From the NCBI RefSeq assembly GCF_000576595.1, contig NZ_AWSA01000014.1, positions 1 to 64,000 of the forward strand: a stretch of 64,000 nucleotides of DNA, given 5' to 3'. This DNA is from Intrasporangium oryzae NRRL B-24470. GTDB taxonomy: Bacteria; Actinomycetota; Actinomycetes; Actinomycetales; Dermatophilaceae. This document shows positions 52,771 through 60,547 of the stretch, in pieces. The notes under the pieces are model-generated. The model saw only the letters and a list, made by a program, of their open reading frames with translations. It searched no databases and was not told where the DNA came from. How positions within the stretch are numbered: the stretch's first letter is position 1; each line of letters starts with the position of its first letter. A program made the translations under genes and the position numbers.

Positions 52771-53442
52771 TTATGCGGGGAAGTGCCTCCACTGCCCCTC
52801 GGAGATGACGTCGACGGTGCCGTCGACCACCCTGATGGCCGTCTGGTCGTCCATCGCGTAGGCCGGGCCGACGATGCCGGCCGCCCACTGCTCGGCCTCG
52901 TCCATGGAGTTGCCCGGCATGCCGTCGGGCGCCAGGTGGGGAAAGATCGAGAAGTCCACGATCCCCAACGTGCGGTCGTCACCGGTCGGCGGTCTCCACC
53001 CGACGAAGTCCTCGCCGATCCTGGGGGTCATCACCATGCTCCCGGCGCTCAGTCCCACCCAGACCTTCTCGCCCAGCGTCGGCAGCAGATCCGCCAGCCC
53101 GGACTGCCGCATCCAATGGGACAGGTAGAGGGCATCGCCGCCCGACACCAGCAGGACGTCCGTCTCCCGCACCACAGGCACCCAGCGCTCCTCGTCGAGG
53201 CTGGGCAGCGCGGTCAGCTCCAGCACGCCGACGGACTCCCAGCCCAGGTCGACCATGGGATTCTCGGACTTCCCGCTGATGAACTGCCAGGCCTTCGTGC
53301 CGGGGCCGACCCAGGGGTGGCCATACATCGCGGTGGGGATGCACAGGGCGCTCGAGTCGGCGATCGGCTTGCCGAGCAGGCCGATCAAGGCATCACGAAT
53401 GCTCGTGTTCGTGACCCCGCCAGAGGTGAGGAGAAGCTTCAT
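52771..53442 (-). CDS. Peptidase E family (S51) dipeptidase
   Basis: A 223-residue serine peptidase related to PepE, which cleaves N-terminal aspartyl dipeptides, and to cyanophycinase. The nucleophile elbow is GLSAGSMVM with Ser132, and LLVSGGDALYLSHWM is the preceding glutamine-amidotransferase-like strand. There is no signal peptide. ATG 53442 follows GGAGGCAGG; the longer frame upstream lacks a start signal. The family also includes uncharacterised members, so substrate is not certain. Confidence 0.87.
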   Translation of the reverse strand: MKLLLTSGGVTNTSIRDALIGLLGKPIADSSALCIPTAMYGHPWVGPGTKAWQFISGKSENPMVDLGWESVGVLELTALPSLDEERWVPVVRETDVLLVSGGDALYLSHWMRQSGLADLLPTLGEKVWVGLSAGSMVMTPRIGEDFVGWRPPTGDDRTLGIVDFSIFPHLAPDGMPGNSMDEAEQWAAGIVGPAYAMDDQTAIRVVDGTVDVISEGQWRHFPA

Positions 53443-53545
53443 TGCCTGCCTCCATGAGTCGTCAGGGATCTCTCGGGGACCCATTGGTCACTCCGAAGGG
53501 GGCTCACCCGAGAGGTGTTCACACCGTACACACCAGGCGGCACCC

Positions 53546-54244
53546 TCAGCAGGCCACGAGGACGAAGAACAGGAAGCAGATGAACGCGCGTCGATCGCCG
53601 ATGTCCGGCGGCAGCAGTTCGCGCGGGGTGCTCGGTGAGAAGGGCGGCTCACTGATGACGGCGATGCGGAAGCCCGCTTCGGTGAACGCGTCGCTCATGG
53701 CGTGCAGCGGCCGGTGCCAGTACGTGAGGACTGCGCGTTGGTCGTCGAAGGTGTACTCCTCCGAGTACTGCGTCACGGAGAAGTAGTCCGCACTCGGGTC
53801 GCTCGACTCGAGGATGCGGGGATGGTTGACCGACAGGAGAAGGCGGCCACCGGGCTTGAGGACGCGCCGCAGCTCGGACAGTGGTGCCGTCCAGTCCTGC
53901 AGGTAGTGCAGCACGAGGGAGACGACGACATCGTCGAACGCTGCGTTGGCAAACGGCAGGGGCCGGCTGAGGTCGGCCACGAGCAGGTCGGCGTCGTCAC
54001 CGAGCCGCTGTCGTGCCAGCTCGAGCATGGCCGGGCTGGAGTCGAAGCCGGTCACGATGGCGCCCTTGGCGCGGAGGTCCTCGAACAGAGGTCCGGAGCC
54101 ACATCCGGCATCGAGCACCCGATGTCCCCGGACATCGCCGGCCAGCTCGATCATCGCCGGTCGCGCGTAGTACTTGTTGAAGAGACCTGACTCGTTGGCT
54201 CTGGCGTAGCTCACGGCGAAGCTGTCGTAGTGGTCGGCCCTCAC
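53546..54244 (-). CDS. Class I SAM-dependent methyltransferase
   Basis: A 232-residue methyltransferase. Motif I is VLDAGCGSGPLFEDL, then VTGFDSSPAMLELARQRLG and the post-motif VADLSRPLPF; VSLVLHYLQDW and LRRVLKPGGRLLLSVNHP match the Methyltransf_11/25 group. GTG 54244 is chosen because GAGG lies 5 bases upstream. The C-terminus is odd: it ends in a hydrophobic Phe/Leu/Val tail with a final Cys (FICFLFFVLVAC). Substrate unknown. It is divergent from the DUF6529 gene. Confidence 0.9.
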   Translation of the reverse strand: MRADHYDSFAVSYARANESGLFNKYYARPAMIELAGDVRGHRVLDAGCGSGPLFEDLRAKGAIVTGFDSSPAMLELARQRLGDDADLLVADLSRPLPFANAAFDDVVVSLVLHYLQDWTAPLSELRRVLKPGGRLLLSVNHPRILESSDPSADYFSVTQYSEEYTFDDQRAVLTYWHRPLHAMSDAFTEAGFRIAVISEPPFSPSTPRELLPPDIGDRRAFICFLFFVLVAC

Positions 54245-54387
54245 AGAGTCCTCGCTCCCGTTGGGTGCTCCCCGGGCGGGAGCGAACCCGTGCAAGGGTG
54301 GCACGACCACAGCCGATTCTCCCGTCCAAGTTCGTCGCACGCGCCAGAAGCGTTCCCAAGCGAGCGGCCGGGGAGGATGCTGAACCC

Positions 54388-54960
54388 ATGGCCGACACCA
54401 CGGCGCAGAAGGGCATGGCCGTCCCGCTGGCGGCCTTCGCGGCCGGCGCAGTCGTCGCACTCCTCATCGGGGTGTTCGGCGCGGCTCACCAGCCGACCGC
54501 CAGCGGCACCACCGCCCTCGGTTTCCAGAGCGTCATCGACATGAAGGTCGTGCTCTCGACGGTCATCGGCGTCCTGGCCCTGCTCCAGATCGTCGGGGCC
54601 CTCTGGCTCTACGGCCGGCTCGGGATCGCGGCTCCCTCGTGGCTGGGCATGGCCCACCGGGTCACCGGGGTCGTCGCCATCGTGATGACCACCTTCGTCG
54701 CCTACACGTGCCTGTGGGCTCTCGGCCTGCAGACGGGCCAGGGGGTGTCGACGCGAACGGTCGTGCACGGCATACTCGGCTGCGCCGTCTTCGGAGCCGT
54801 GGTCGTGAAGGTGGTCGCCGTCCGCTCCCGACGCGCGCCCGGGTGGCTCATCCCGGTCGCGGGCGGCCTCCTCTTCGCCGTCCTCATAGGCGTCGTCCTG
54901 ACCTCGGCCGTCTGGTACATCGCTCAGGTGGGCTGGCCCGGCTCGGGCACCTACGGCTGA
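54388..54960 (+). CDS. DUF6529 family membrane protein
   Basis: A 190-residue protein with about five membrane helices. VVLSTVIGVLALLQIVGALW, WLGMAHRVTGVVAIVMTTFV and VHGILGCAVFGAVVVKVVAV carry spaced histidines of the kind seen in cytochrome b561/ferric-reductase-like folds, and LIPVAGGLLFAVLIGVVLTS is typical of DUF6529. Haem binding is inference. ATG 54388 has GGGAGG somewhat far upstream (11 bases). A copy of the window motif follows at 54971. Confidence 0.78.
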   Translation: MADTTAQKGMAVPLAAFAAGAVVALLIGVFGAAHQPTASGTTALGFQSVIDMKVVLSTVIGVLALLQIVGALWLYGRLGIAAPSWLGMAHRVTGVVAIVMTTFVAYTCLWALGLQTGQGVSTRTVVHGILGCAVFGAVVVKVVAVRSRRAPGWLIPVAGGLLFAVLIGVVLTSAVWYIAQVGWPGSGTYG

Positions 54961-55169
54961 GCCCGCTGGCGTATGCCGCTGGGCCCGTCGAACAGCCGGC
55001 CAGACGAAGAGTGCTGGGCGACCGGACGGGCGTGCCAGGGCCGATGACGCGGAGACCACGCCGCGGGCGCGGCCTACACGCGGGGTCCGCGCCTCACTAG
55101 GCTCGCGAGAGGAAAAGGGCGACATCAACGACCGGCCCACCGGAGCCGCGGACCATGGGAGCTGACCTG

Positions 55170-56843
55170 ATGAGCACACCGATCGACCCCACGACCACGA
55201 CCGCCTGGGCTCGCCTGACCGAGCTGAAGGGCCGCGAGATCGACCTCCGGTCGGCGTTCGCCGACGACCCGGGCCGCGCCGAGCGTCTCACCCACACGGC
55301 CGCCGACCTCCACGTCGACCTGTCGAAGAACCTCGTCGACGGCGACATCCTCGCCGCCCTCGTCGACCTCGCCGAGCAGGTGGGCCTGACCGAGCGGCGT
55401 GACGCGATGTTCGCGGGCGAGAAGATCAACGTCACCGAGGACCGCGCCGTCCTCCACACGGCGCTTCGCGCCCCGGCGGACGCCGACATCGAGGTCGACG
55501 GCGAGAACGTCGTCCCGCTCGTCCATGCCGAGCTGGCCAAGGTCTACGCCTTCGCCGAGAAGGTTCGCAGCGGCGAGTGGCGCGGCGTCACCGGCAAGCC
55601 GATCGAGATCGTCGTCAACATCGGCATCGGCGGCTCCGACCTCGGCCCGGTCATGGTCTACGAGGCGCTCCAGCCCTACGTCCAGGCCGGCCTGACGGCC
55701 CGCTTCATCTCCAACATCGACCCGACCGATGTCGCCGAGAAGACGAAGGGTCTCGACCCCGAGACGACCCTCTTCATCGTCGCCTCCAAGACCTTCACCA
55801 CCCTCGAGACGCTGACCAACGCCCGCCTCTGCCGGGCCTGGCTCCTCGACGGCCTTCGAGGCGCCGGTGCCATCGACGACTCGGAGGACGAGGCGTCCGA
55901 GGCGATCGCCCGGCACTTCGTCGCGGTCTCGACGGCGCTCGACAAGGTCGCCGAGTTCGGCATCGACCCCGCCAACGCGTTCGGCTTCTGGGACTGGGTC
56001 GGCGGCCGCTACTCCGTCGGCTCCGCCATCGGCACGGTCCTCGCCGTGACGATCGGCCCCGAGAACTTCGGCGACTTCCTCGCGGGGATGCACGCCATCG
56101 ACCGCCACTTCGTCGAGGCCGACCTCGCCGAGAACGTCCCGGCCCTGATGGGCCTGCTCAACGTCTGGTACGTCGACTTCCACGGCGCGGGGAGCCACGC
56201 CGTGCTGCCCTACGCGCAGTACCTCCACCGCTTCCCTGCCTATCTCCAGCAGATGACCATGGAGAGCAACGGCAAGAGCGTGCGCTACGACGGCTCACCC
56301 GTCACGACCGACACGGGCGAGGTGTTCTGGGGCGAGCCCGGCACCAACGGCCAGCACGCCTTCTACCAGCTCATCCACCAGGGCACCCGGCTCATCCCCG
56401 CCGACTTCATCGCCGTCGCGACGCCCGCCAACCCGCTCACCGACGGCGACAGCGACGTCCATGAGCTCTTCCTCGCCAACTTCTTCGCGCAGACGGCGGC
56501 GCTCGCGTTCGGCAAGACGGCCGACGAGGTCCGCGCCGAGGGGACGGCCGAGGAGATCGTGCCTGCGCGCGTCTTCCCCGGCAACCGGCCGACGACGTCG
56601 ATCATGGCTCCCGCCCTGACGCCGTCCGTCGTGGGTCAGCTCATCGCCCTCTACGAGCACATCACCTTCACGCAGGGCGTCGTCTGGGGCATCGACAGCT
56701 TCGACCAGTGGGGCGTCGAGCTCGGCAAGCAGCTGGCCAAGCAGGTCACCCCCGCCGTGGCCGGTGACGAAGCCGCGCTCGCCGAGCAGGACGCCTCGAC
56801 GCAGTCGCTCGTCCGCTACTACCTCAGCCACCGCGCACGGTAG
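55170..56843 (+). CDS. pgi: Glucose-6-phosphate isomerase
   Basis: A 557-residue enzyme interconverting glucose-6-phosphate and fructose-6-phosphate. The signatures [32 protein letters not shown] and the late [15 protein letters not shown] are present, as is [18 protein letters not shown]. It provides the branch point for ino1 and for NagB product. ATG 55170 is chosen (GGGAGCTGACCTG upstream); ATG 55155, also with a GGAG, is a possible alternative. Its 3' end overlaps the convergent CPBP gene by 20 bp. Confidence 0.95.
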   Translation: MSTPIDPTTTTAWARLTELKGREIDLRSAFADDPGRAERLTHTAADLHVDLSKNLVDGDILAALVDLAEQVGLTERRDAMFAGEKINVTEDRAVLHTALRAPADADIEVDGENVVPLVHAELAKVYAFAEKVRSGEWRGVTGKPIEIVVNIGIGGSDLGPVMVYEALQPYVQAGLTARFISNIDPTDVAEKTKGLDPETTLFIVASKTFTTLETLTNARLCRAWLLDGLRGAGAIDDSEDEASEAIARHFVAVSTALDKVAEFGIDPANAFGFWDWVGGRYSVGSAIGTVLAVTIGPENFGDFLAGMHAIDRHFVEADLAENVPALMGLLNVWYVDFHGAGSHAVLPYAQYLHRFPAYLQQMTMESNGKSVRYDGSPVTTDTGEVFWGEPGTNGQHAFYQLIHQGTRLIPADFIAVATPANPLTDGDSDVHELFLANFFAQTAALAFGKTADEVRAEGTAEEIVPARVFPGNRPTTSIMAPALTPSVVGQLIALYEHITFTQGVVWGIDSFDQWGVELGKQLAKQVTPAVAGDEAALAEQDASTQSLVRYYLSHRAR

Positions 56844-57744
56844 ACGCGGCCGGGTCCGCGGCCCGCCGCCTGGCGGGGCGCGGACCGAGCACCGACCGAC
56901 CCCCCGCTCGCGACGCCCGCCACTCGAGGACGAGCAGCGCGAGCGCGGTCACCACGACGAACGTCCACATCACCGCCGAGAGAGCCCCCGAGCCGGCGGC
57001 CCTCGTCGCCCCCGTGAGGTTGTAGAGCGCGTGCCAGACGGCGACGGCGAGGATGCTGCCGCCGGTGCCGTTGTAGAGCCACGTCAGCACGACTGCTCCC
57101 GCGAGCAGACCGAACACGAACACGGGGACCATCGCGGGCGGGAAGTCCTTGTAGCTGCGCAGGTAGAAGAACTGCGGCACGTGCCATCCGGCCCACGCAG
57201 CCGCCAGGATGAGCGTCGCCGTGAGCGGCCCGAACCGCCGCTGCAGCTGGGGAAGGGCGTAGCCGCGCCACCCCGTCTCCTCGCCGAACCCGTTGACGAG
57301 GAACACGACCGTCCAGACGCCGATGAGCCCGAGCCCCAGAGGTATGCCGCTGAAGCTCGCGACGTCGTCCCGCGCCGGGACGTCCAGGCCCGCCACGGCC
57401 ATGACCGCGAGCACGACGAGGAAGAAGAGGAGCGGACTCACCGCGGCGACCCACCAGCGCCACCCGATCTGCCACCGGACCATGCGACGCACGAGGTCCC
57501 CGACCCCGGCACGTCCCTCGGTCGACGCTGTAAGGACGAACGCGGCGAGCATCGGCCCGACCAGGCTGGGCAGCTGCGTCGGCCACCCCACACCCTGCTC
57601 GACGGTGTGGCCGGTCGCGGCCCACGGGATGACCCAGGCCCAGCTGATCGCGTACGACAGCACGAAGAACCAGAGCACGCGTCGACCGGGTGATGCGTGC
57701 CCTCGGATGGTCCGGTCCTCATCGATGCGGTCCGGTAGGGGCAT
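56824..57744 (-). CDS. CPBP family intramembrane glutamic protease (CAAX/Abi)
   Basis: A 306-residue membrane protein with about eight helices. The family motifs are all visible: [12 protein letters not shown] (EExxxR), [10 protein letters not shown] (FxxxH-type) and the third-motif [10 protein letters not shown]. Family members cleave prenylated or peptide substrates or act in bacteriocin immunity. ATG 57744 is chosen. It contains the window motif at 57342, the one coding copy that is not in the Tyr-Ala-Ala frame (here Gly-Ile-Pro, using the rare ATA). The last 20 bp are antisense to the end of pgi. Confidence 0.9.
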   Translation of the reverse strand: MPLPDRIDEDRTIRGHASPGRRVLWFFVLSYAISWAWVIPWAATGHTVEQGVGWPTQLPSLVGPMLAAFVLTASTEGRAGVGDLVRRMVRWQIGWRWWVAAVSPLLFFLVVLAVMAVAGLDVPARDDVASFSGIPLGLGLIGVWTVVFLVNGFGEETGWRGYALPQLQRRFGPLTATLILAAAWAGWHVPQFFYLRSYKDFPPAMVPVFVFGLLAGAVVLTWLYNGTGGSILAVAVWHALYNLTGATRAAGSGALSAVMWTFVVVTALALLVLEWRASRAGGRSVLGPRPARRRAADPAASTVRGG

Positions 57745-57878
57745 GGCACCAGTCGATCGCCTCGGCTCCCGCCGAGACAGGGCCGAAGGTACCGACGACA
57801 CGCGCGGCTAGCGCGCGAGAGCCGGCGGAACGATCGACGGGGCTGCGACGACCCGGTCGCCGCGCCCGCGAGAGCCGG

Positions 57879-58958
57879 TCACACCCAGATGGCCGCCGCG
57901 ATCCCGTCGGAGAACCGCTCCGGCGTCTCCGGCAGCGACGTCGCGAGCCCGGCGGCGTGGCGCGCAGCCGTCCACGCGACCGCGCAGGCGTCGATGACGT
58001 CGTCAGCGGCATACCCGCTGCCGGAGAGCACGGACGGGGACGCGATCCCCGCGGCGGCGAGCGCGGCGAGGCGGGCCCGGCGCCCCTCGTCGGTCTTCTT
58101 GTTCGCCAGGACCGGGGCTCCGGTCATCGTCGCGAACGACAGCTCTGGGTGCACCTCGATCACCGACACCGTCGGGCGCGAGCGCACCCATGCGTCGACG
58201 TCGAGGACCTTCTCGCGCAGCGCGAAGGCCTGAGCGCCGACCCCCTGGCCCGATGCGGCCCGGTTGGCGGCATCGGCCTCCAGCCGGGTCCCGGCGAGGT
58301 AGGCGGCTCGGGTGAGCGTCGTGAACACCGACGACGACTTGCCCTTGAGCGCCCGACGCGCCAGGACGTCGGCCTGACGAGTCGTGCTGTCGGGCAGGCC
58401 GATCGGGATGTCGATCCCGACGACCTCGATGCCGAGCGACTGTCGCACCAGCTCGACGAGCTCGGCGACCGTCGCCGCGACGACGACCCGCGGCCGGGGT
58501 GCACCCGGTTCGAGGACCGCGCCGACCCACCCGGACCGGCAGCCGTCGACACCGAGCACCGGCACGGTCACCTCGACCGGGTCGGGGACGGACGGGGGAG
58601 CGGGGGCGATCTCCAGCGCCGGCGCCTTCGCGCTCGACCCTCGAGACGACTCGACCGGATAGCGGACGGCGTTGCGCGCGCCCTTGGACTCGAGCGCTGC
58701 GTCGAGGTCGATGCCGAGCACGTCGACGAGCCGAAGGAGGTACGTCATCACGTCGGCAACCTCGTCGAGCACGTCCTGCCGGCGCTCGCCCGCCATGACC
58801 GCAGCCGACTCCTCCGGCGTGAGCCACTGGAAGATCTCGACGAGCTCGGCGACCTCGACCGACAGCGCCATCGCGAGGTTCTTCGGGGTGTGGAACACGT
58901 CCCACTCCCGCTCGTCGGCGAAGGCACGGATCCGTGCCTGCCATACATCCGTGTCCAT
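57879..58958 (-). CDS. MazG-like pyrophosphohydrolase fused to a DUF429 domain
   Basis: A 359-residue two-domain protein. Residues 1-105 are a MazG/dCTPase-type NTP pyrophosphohydrolase with helices WDVFHTPKNLAMALSVEVAE, IFQWLT and the metal motif EVADVMTYLLRLVDVLGID; the ExxE and ExxD metal ligands appear intact. After a Pro/Ala linker (105-135), residues 135-359 are DUF429, an RNase H-like fold, with VLGVDGCRSGWVGAV, GIDIPIGLPD and VIEVHPELSFATM. ATG 58958 is chosen. Nucleotide-pool cleaning coupled to a nuclease-like domain is the suggested role. The fusion is seen as one uninterrupted frame. Confidence 0.87.
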   Translation of the reverse strand: MDTDVWQARIRAFADEREWDVFHTPKNLAMALSVEVAELVEIFQWLTPEESAAVMAGERRQDVLDEVADVMTYLLRLVDVLGIDLDAALESKGARNAVRYPVESSRGSSAKAPALEIAPAPPSVPDPVEVTVPVLGVDGCRSGWVGAVLEPGAPRPRVVVAATVAELVELVRQSLGIEVVGIDIPIGLPDSTTRQADVLARRALKGKSSSVFTTLTRAAYLAGTRLEADAANRAASGQGVGAQAFALREKVLDVDAWVRSRPTVSVIEVHPELSFATMTGAPVLANKKTDEGRRARLAALAAAGIASPSVLSGSGYAADDVIDACAVAWTAARHAAGLATSLPETPERFSDGIAAAIWV

Positions 58959-59009
58959 GGCACCACCCAACCGCACCTCGTGGGAGCGTCGCGACACCTC
59001 CGCAGCCTC

Positions 59010-59015
59010 TAGCCT
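59010..59015 (+). promoter_or_regulatory. -10 element for a leaderless transcript
   Basis: TAGCCT at 59010-59015 lies exactly at -12 to -7 relative to ATG 59022, and no ribosome binding site precedes that ATG. This is the usual layout for leaderless messages in actinobacteria. A -35 is not obvious. Confidence 0.45.
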
Positions 59016-59021
59016 TGCGCC

Positions 59022-59327
59022 ATGGGCATCGCCGAGCACTTCGTCGCCATCCCGTCCCCGACGCCGCACGCCGAGGCCCAAGCCCACGGCGCGACGGGAG
59101 TCGCCGTCTACTGGCGCCCCAACTGCCCCTTCACGATGCGGCTGCGAGCCAAAGTGCGCCGGCACAGCGAGCAGATCGCCTGGGTCAACATCTGGGAGGA
59201 CGCCGACGGGGCGGCGTGGGTGCGCTCGGTCAACGACGGCAACGAGACCGTCCCGACGGTCCTCATCTCCGGAGTCGCCCACACGAACCCGGACCCGGCG
59301 CTCGTCGTCGCTGCGCTGGCGCGCTGA
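59022..59327 (+). CDS. Glutaredoxin-like (monothiol mycoredoxin-type) protein
   Basis: A 101-residue thioredoxin-fold protein. VAVYWRPNCPFTMRLRAKV holds the active site CPFT with Cys35 and no second cysteine, so it is a monothiol variant of the CPxC/CPYC glutaredoxin or mycoredoxin motif. The cis-proline ETVPTVLI and the following NPDP are family features. It probably handles mycothiol-mixed disulfides. It is divergent from the MazG-DUF429 gene and likely leaderless. Confidence 0.85.
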   Translation: MGIAEHFVAIPSPTPHAEAQAHGATGVAVYWRPNCPFTMRLRAKVRRHSEQIAWVNIWEDADGAAWVRSVNDGNETVPTVLISGVAHTNPDPALVVAALAR

Positions 59328-59354
59328 CCGAGCCGCGTCTCGGGTGGCGGGCCC

Positions 59355-59381
59355 AGCGGCATACGGCGCCCGTATGCCGCT
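59355..59381. repeat. Perfect hairpin of two GTATGCCGC motifs
   Basis: AGCGGCATACG (59355-59365) and CGTATGCCGCT (59371-59381) are exact complements around a 5-base loop, between the glutaredoxin-like gene and the convergent aldo/keto reductase. It may serve both as a terminator and as a member of the window-wide motif family. Confidence 0.75.
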
Positions 59382-59407
59382 CACCGCGGCCCGCGCCGAC
59401 GGCGGGG

Positions 59408-60391
59408 TCAGCGGGGCGCCGGCTCGCGGCGGAGGCGCGCCCGGACGGCGTCGGTCGCGGTACGCAAGCCTCCGACGGGGGCGAAGGCCCGCGCGGCGTC
59501 GGTGAGGGCCTGGTGCGCGGCGGGGTCGAGGTCGATCTCGGCGGCGGCGACGTTGAACTCCAGCTGCTCGACGCTCGACGCGCCGGGGATGACGACGACC
59601 TGGGGAAGGCCGAGGAGCCAGGCGAGCGCGACCTGGGCGGGCTCGACGCCGTGCGACCCCGCCACCTCGCGCAGTGTGGCGAGGAGCGGCTCGGCCCGGC
59701 GGAGGTTCTCCGTGCCGAAGAGCGGGTTCGCCGCGCGGACGCCGCCCGGGCGGTGGGAGACGGAGTAGCGACCGCCGAGGAGGCCCTGCGCGAGCGGGCT
59801 GTACGCGATGACGATGCGACCCTCTCGTTCGGCGAACGGCACCAGGTCGTCGAGCGGGGCGGGGTGCGCGAGCGAGAACTGCACCTGGTTGCTGACGACC
59901 GGCCGGCCGAGGGCCGCGTCGGCGCGGCGCCACCGGTCGAGGGAGTAGTTCGAGACGCCCACGGCGCCGATCCGGCCGGCGTCGAGGAGCTCACGCAGGC
60001 CGGGCATCGTCACCGAGTCGGGGACCACGGGGTTCGGCTGGTGCACCTGGTAGAGCGGGATCGACCGCACGCCGAGCCGGCGCGCGCTCGCCTCCGCGCG
60101 ACGCCGGACGACCGGCGGGAAAGGGGCGAGCGGGAAGAGCTTGCTCGCCACGACGACCCGCTCGCGGTCGTCGCCGAGCGCGTCGGCGAGGATCCGCTCG
60201 CTCCGGCCGAAGCCGTAGATCTCGGCCGTGTCGAAGAGGGTCACCCCGAGCTCGCGGGCCCGCCGCACGATGTCGATCGCCACGCGGGAGGCGTAGCCGT
60301 CGCCGTATCCCCACTCGCGCGATCCGAACTGCCACGTCCCGAGCCCCACCCGGCTGACCGGGCCCAGCCCGTCCACCTCGACGAATCTCAT
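59408..60391 (-). CDS. Aldo/keto reductase
   Basis: A 327-residue (beta/alpha)8 NADPH-dependent oxidoreductase. Catalytic Asp and Tyr are in FDTAEIYGFGRSE, Lys in VVASKLFP and His in LYQVHQPNP. The late NADP-binding IPGASSVEQLEFNV is present. ATG 60391 follows CAGGGATG. It belongs to the general AKR group (YajO/PhrB-like); the substrate is unknown. It is divergent from the esterase fusion gene. Confidence 0.92.
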   Translation of the reverse strand: MRFVEVDGLGPVSRVGLGTWQFGSREWGYGDGYASRVAIDIVRRARELGVTLFDTAEIYGFGRSERILADALGDDRERVVVASKLFPLAPFPPVVRRRAEASARRLGVRSIPLYQVHQPNPVVPDSVTMPGLRELLDAGRIGAVGVSNYSLDRWRRADAALGRPVVSNQVQFSLAHPAPLDDLVPFAEREGRIVIAYSPLAQGLLGGRYSVSHRPGGVRAANPLFGTENLRRAEPLLATLREVAGSHGVEPAQVALAWLLGLPQVVVIPGASSVEQLEFNVAAAEIDLDPAAHQALTDAARAFAPVGGLRTATDAVRARLRREPAPR

Positions 60392-60547
60392 CCCTGAAGT
60401 CTGCCCTGCGGGCCGCGTCGCCGCGCGCCTGCTCGTGCAGGCGCGCCCCGGACGCGTGCCCGGTCGTGCAGAGAGAGCCGAGCAGGGACCATCGGCCCTG
60501 CCCGGCGCGGGTGCGGCGGGGTTACACCTCGGGTGGAGGTGAGCACC

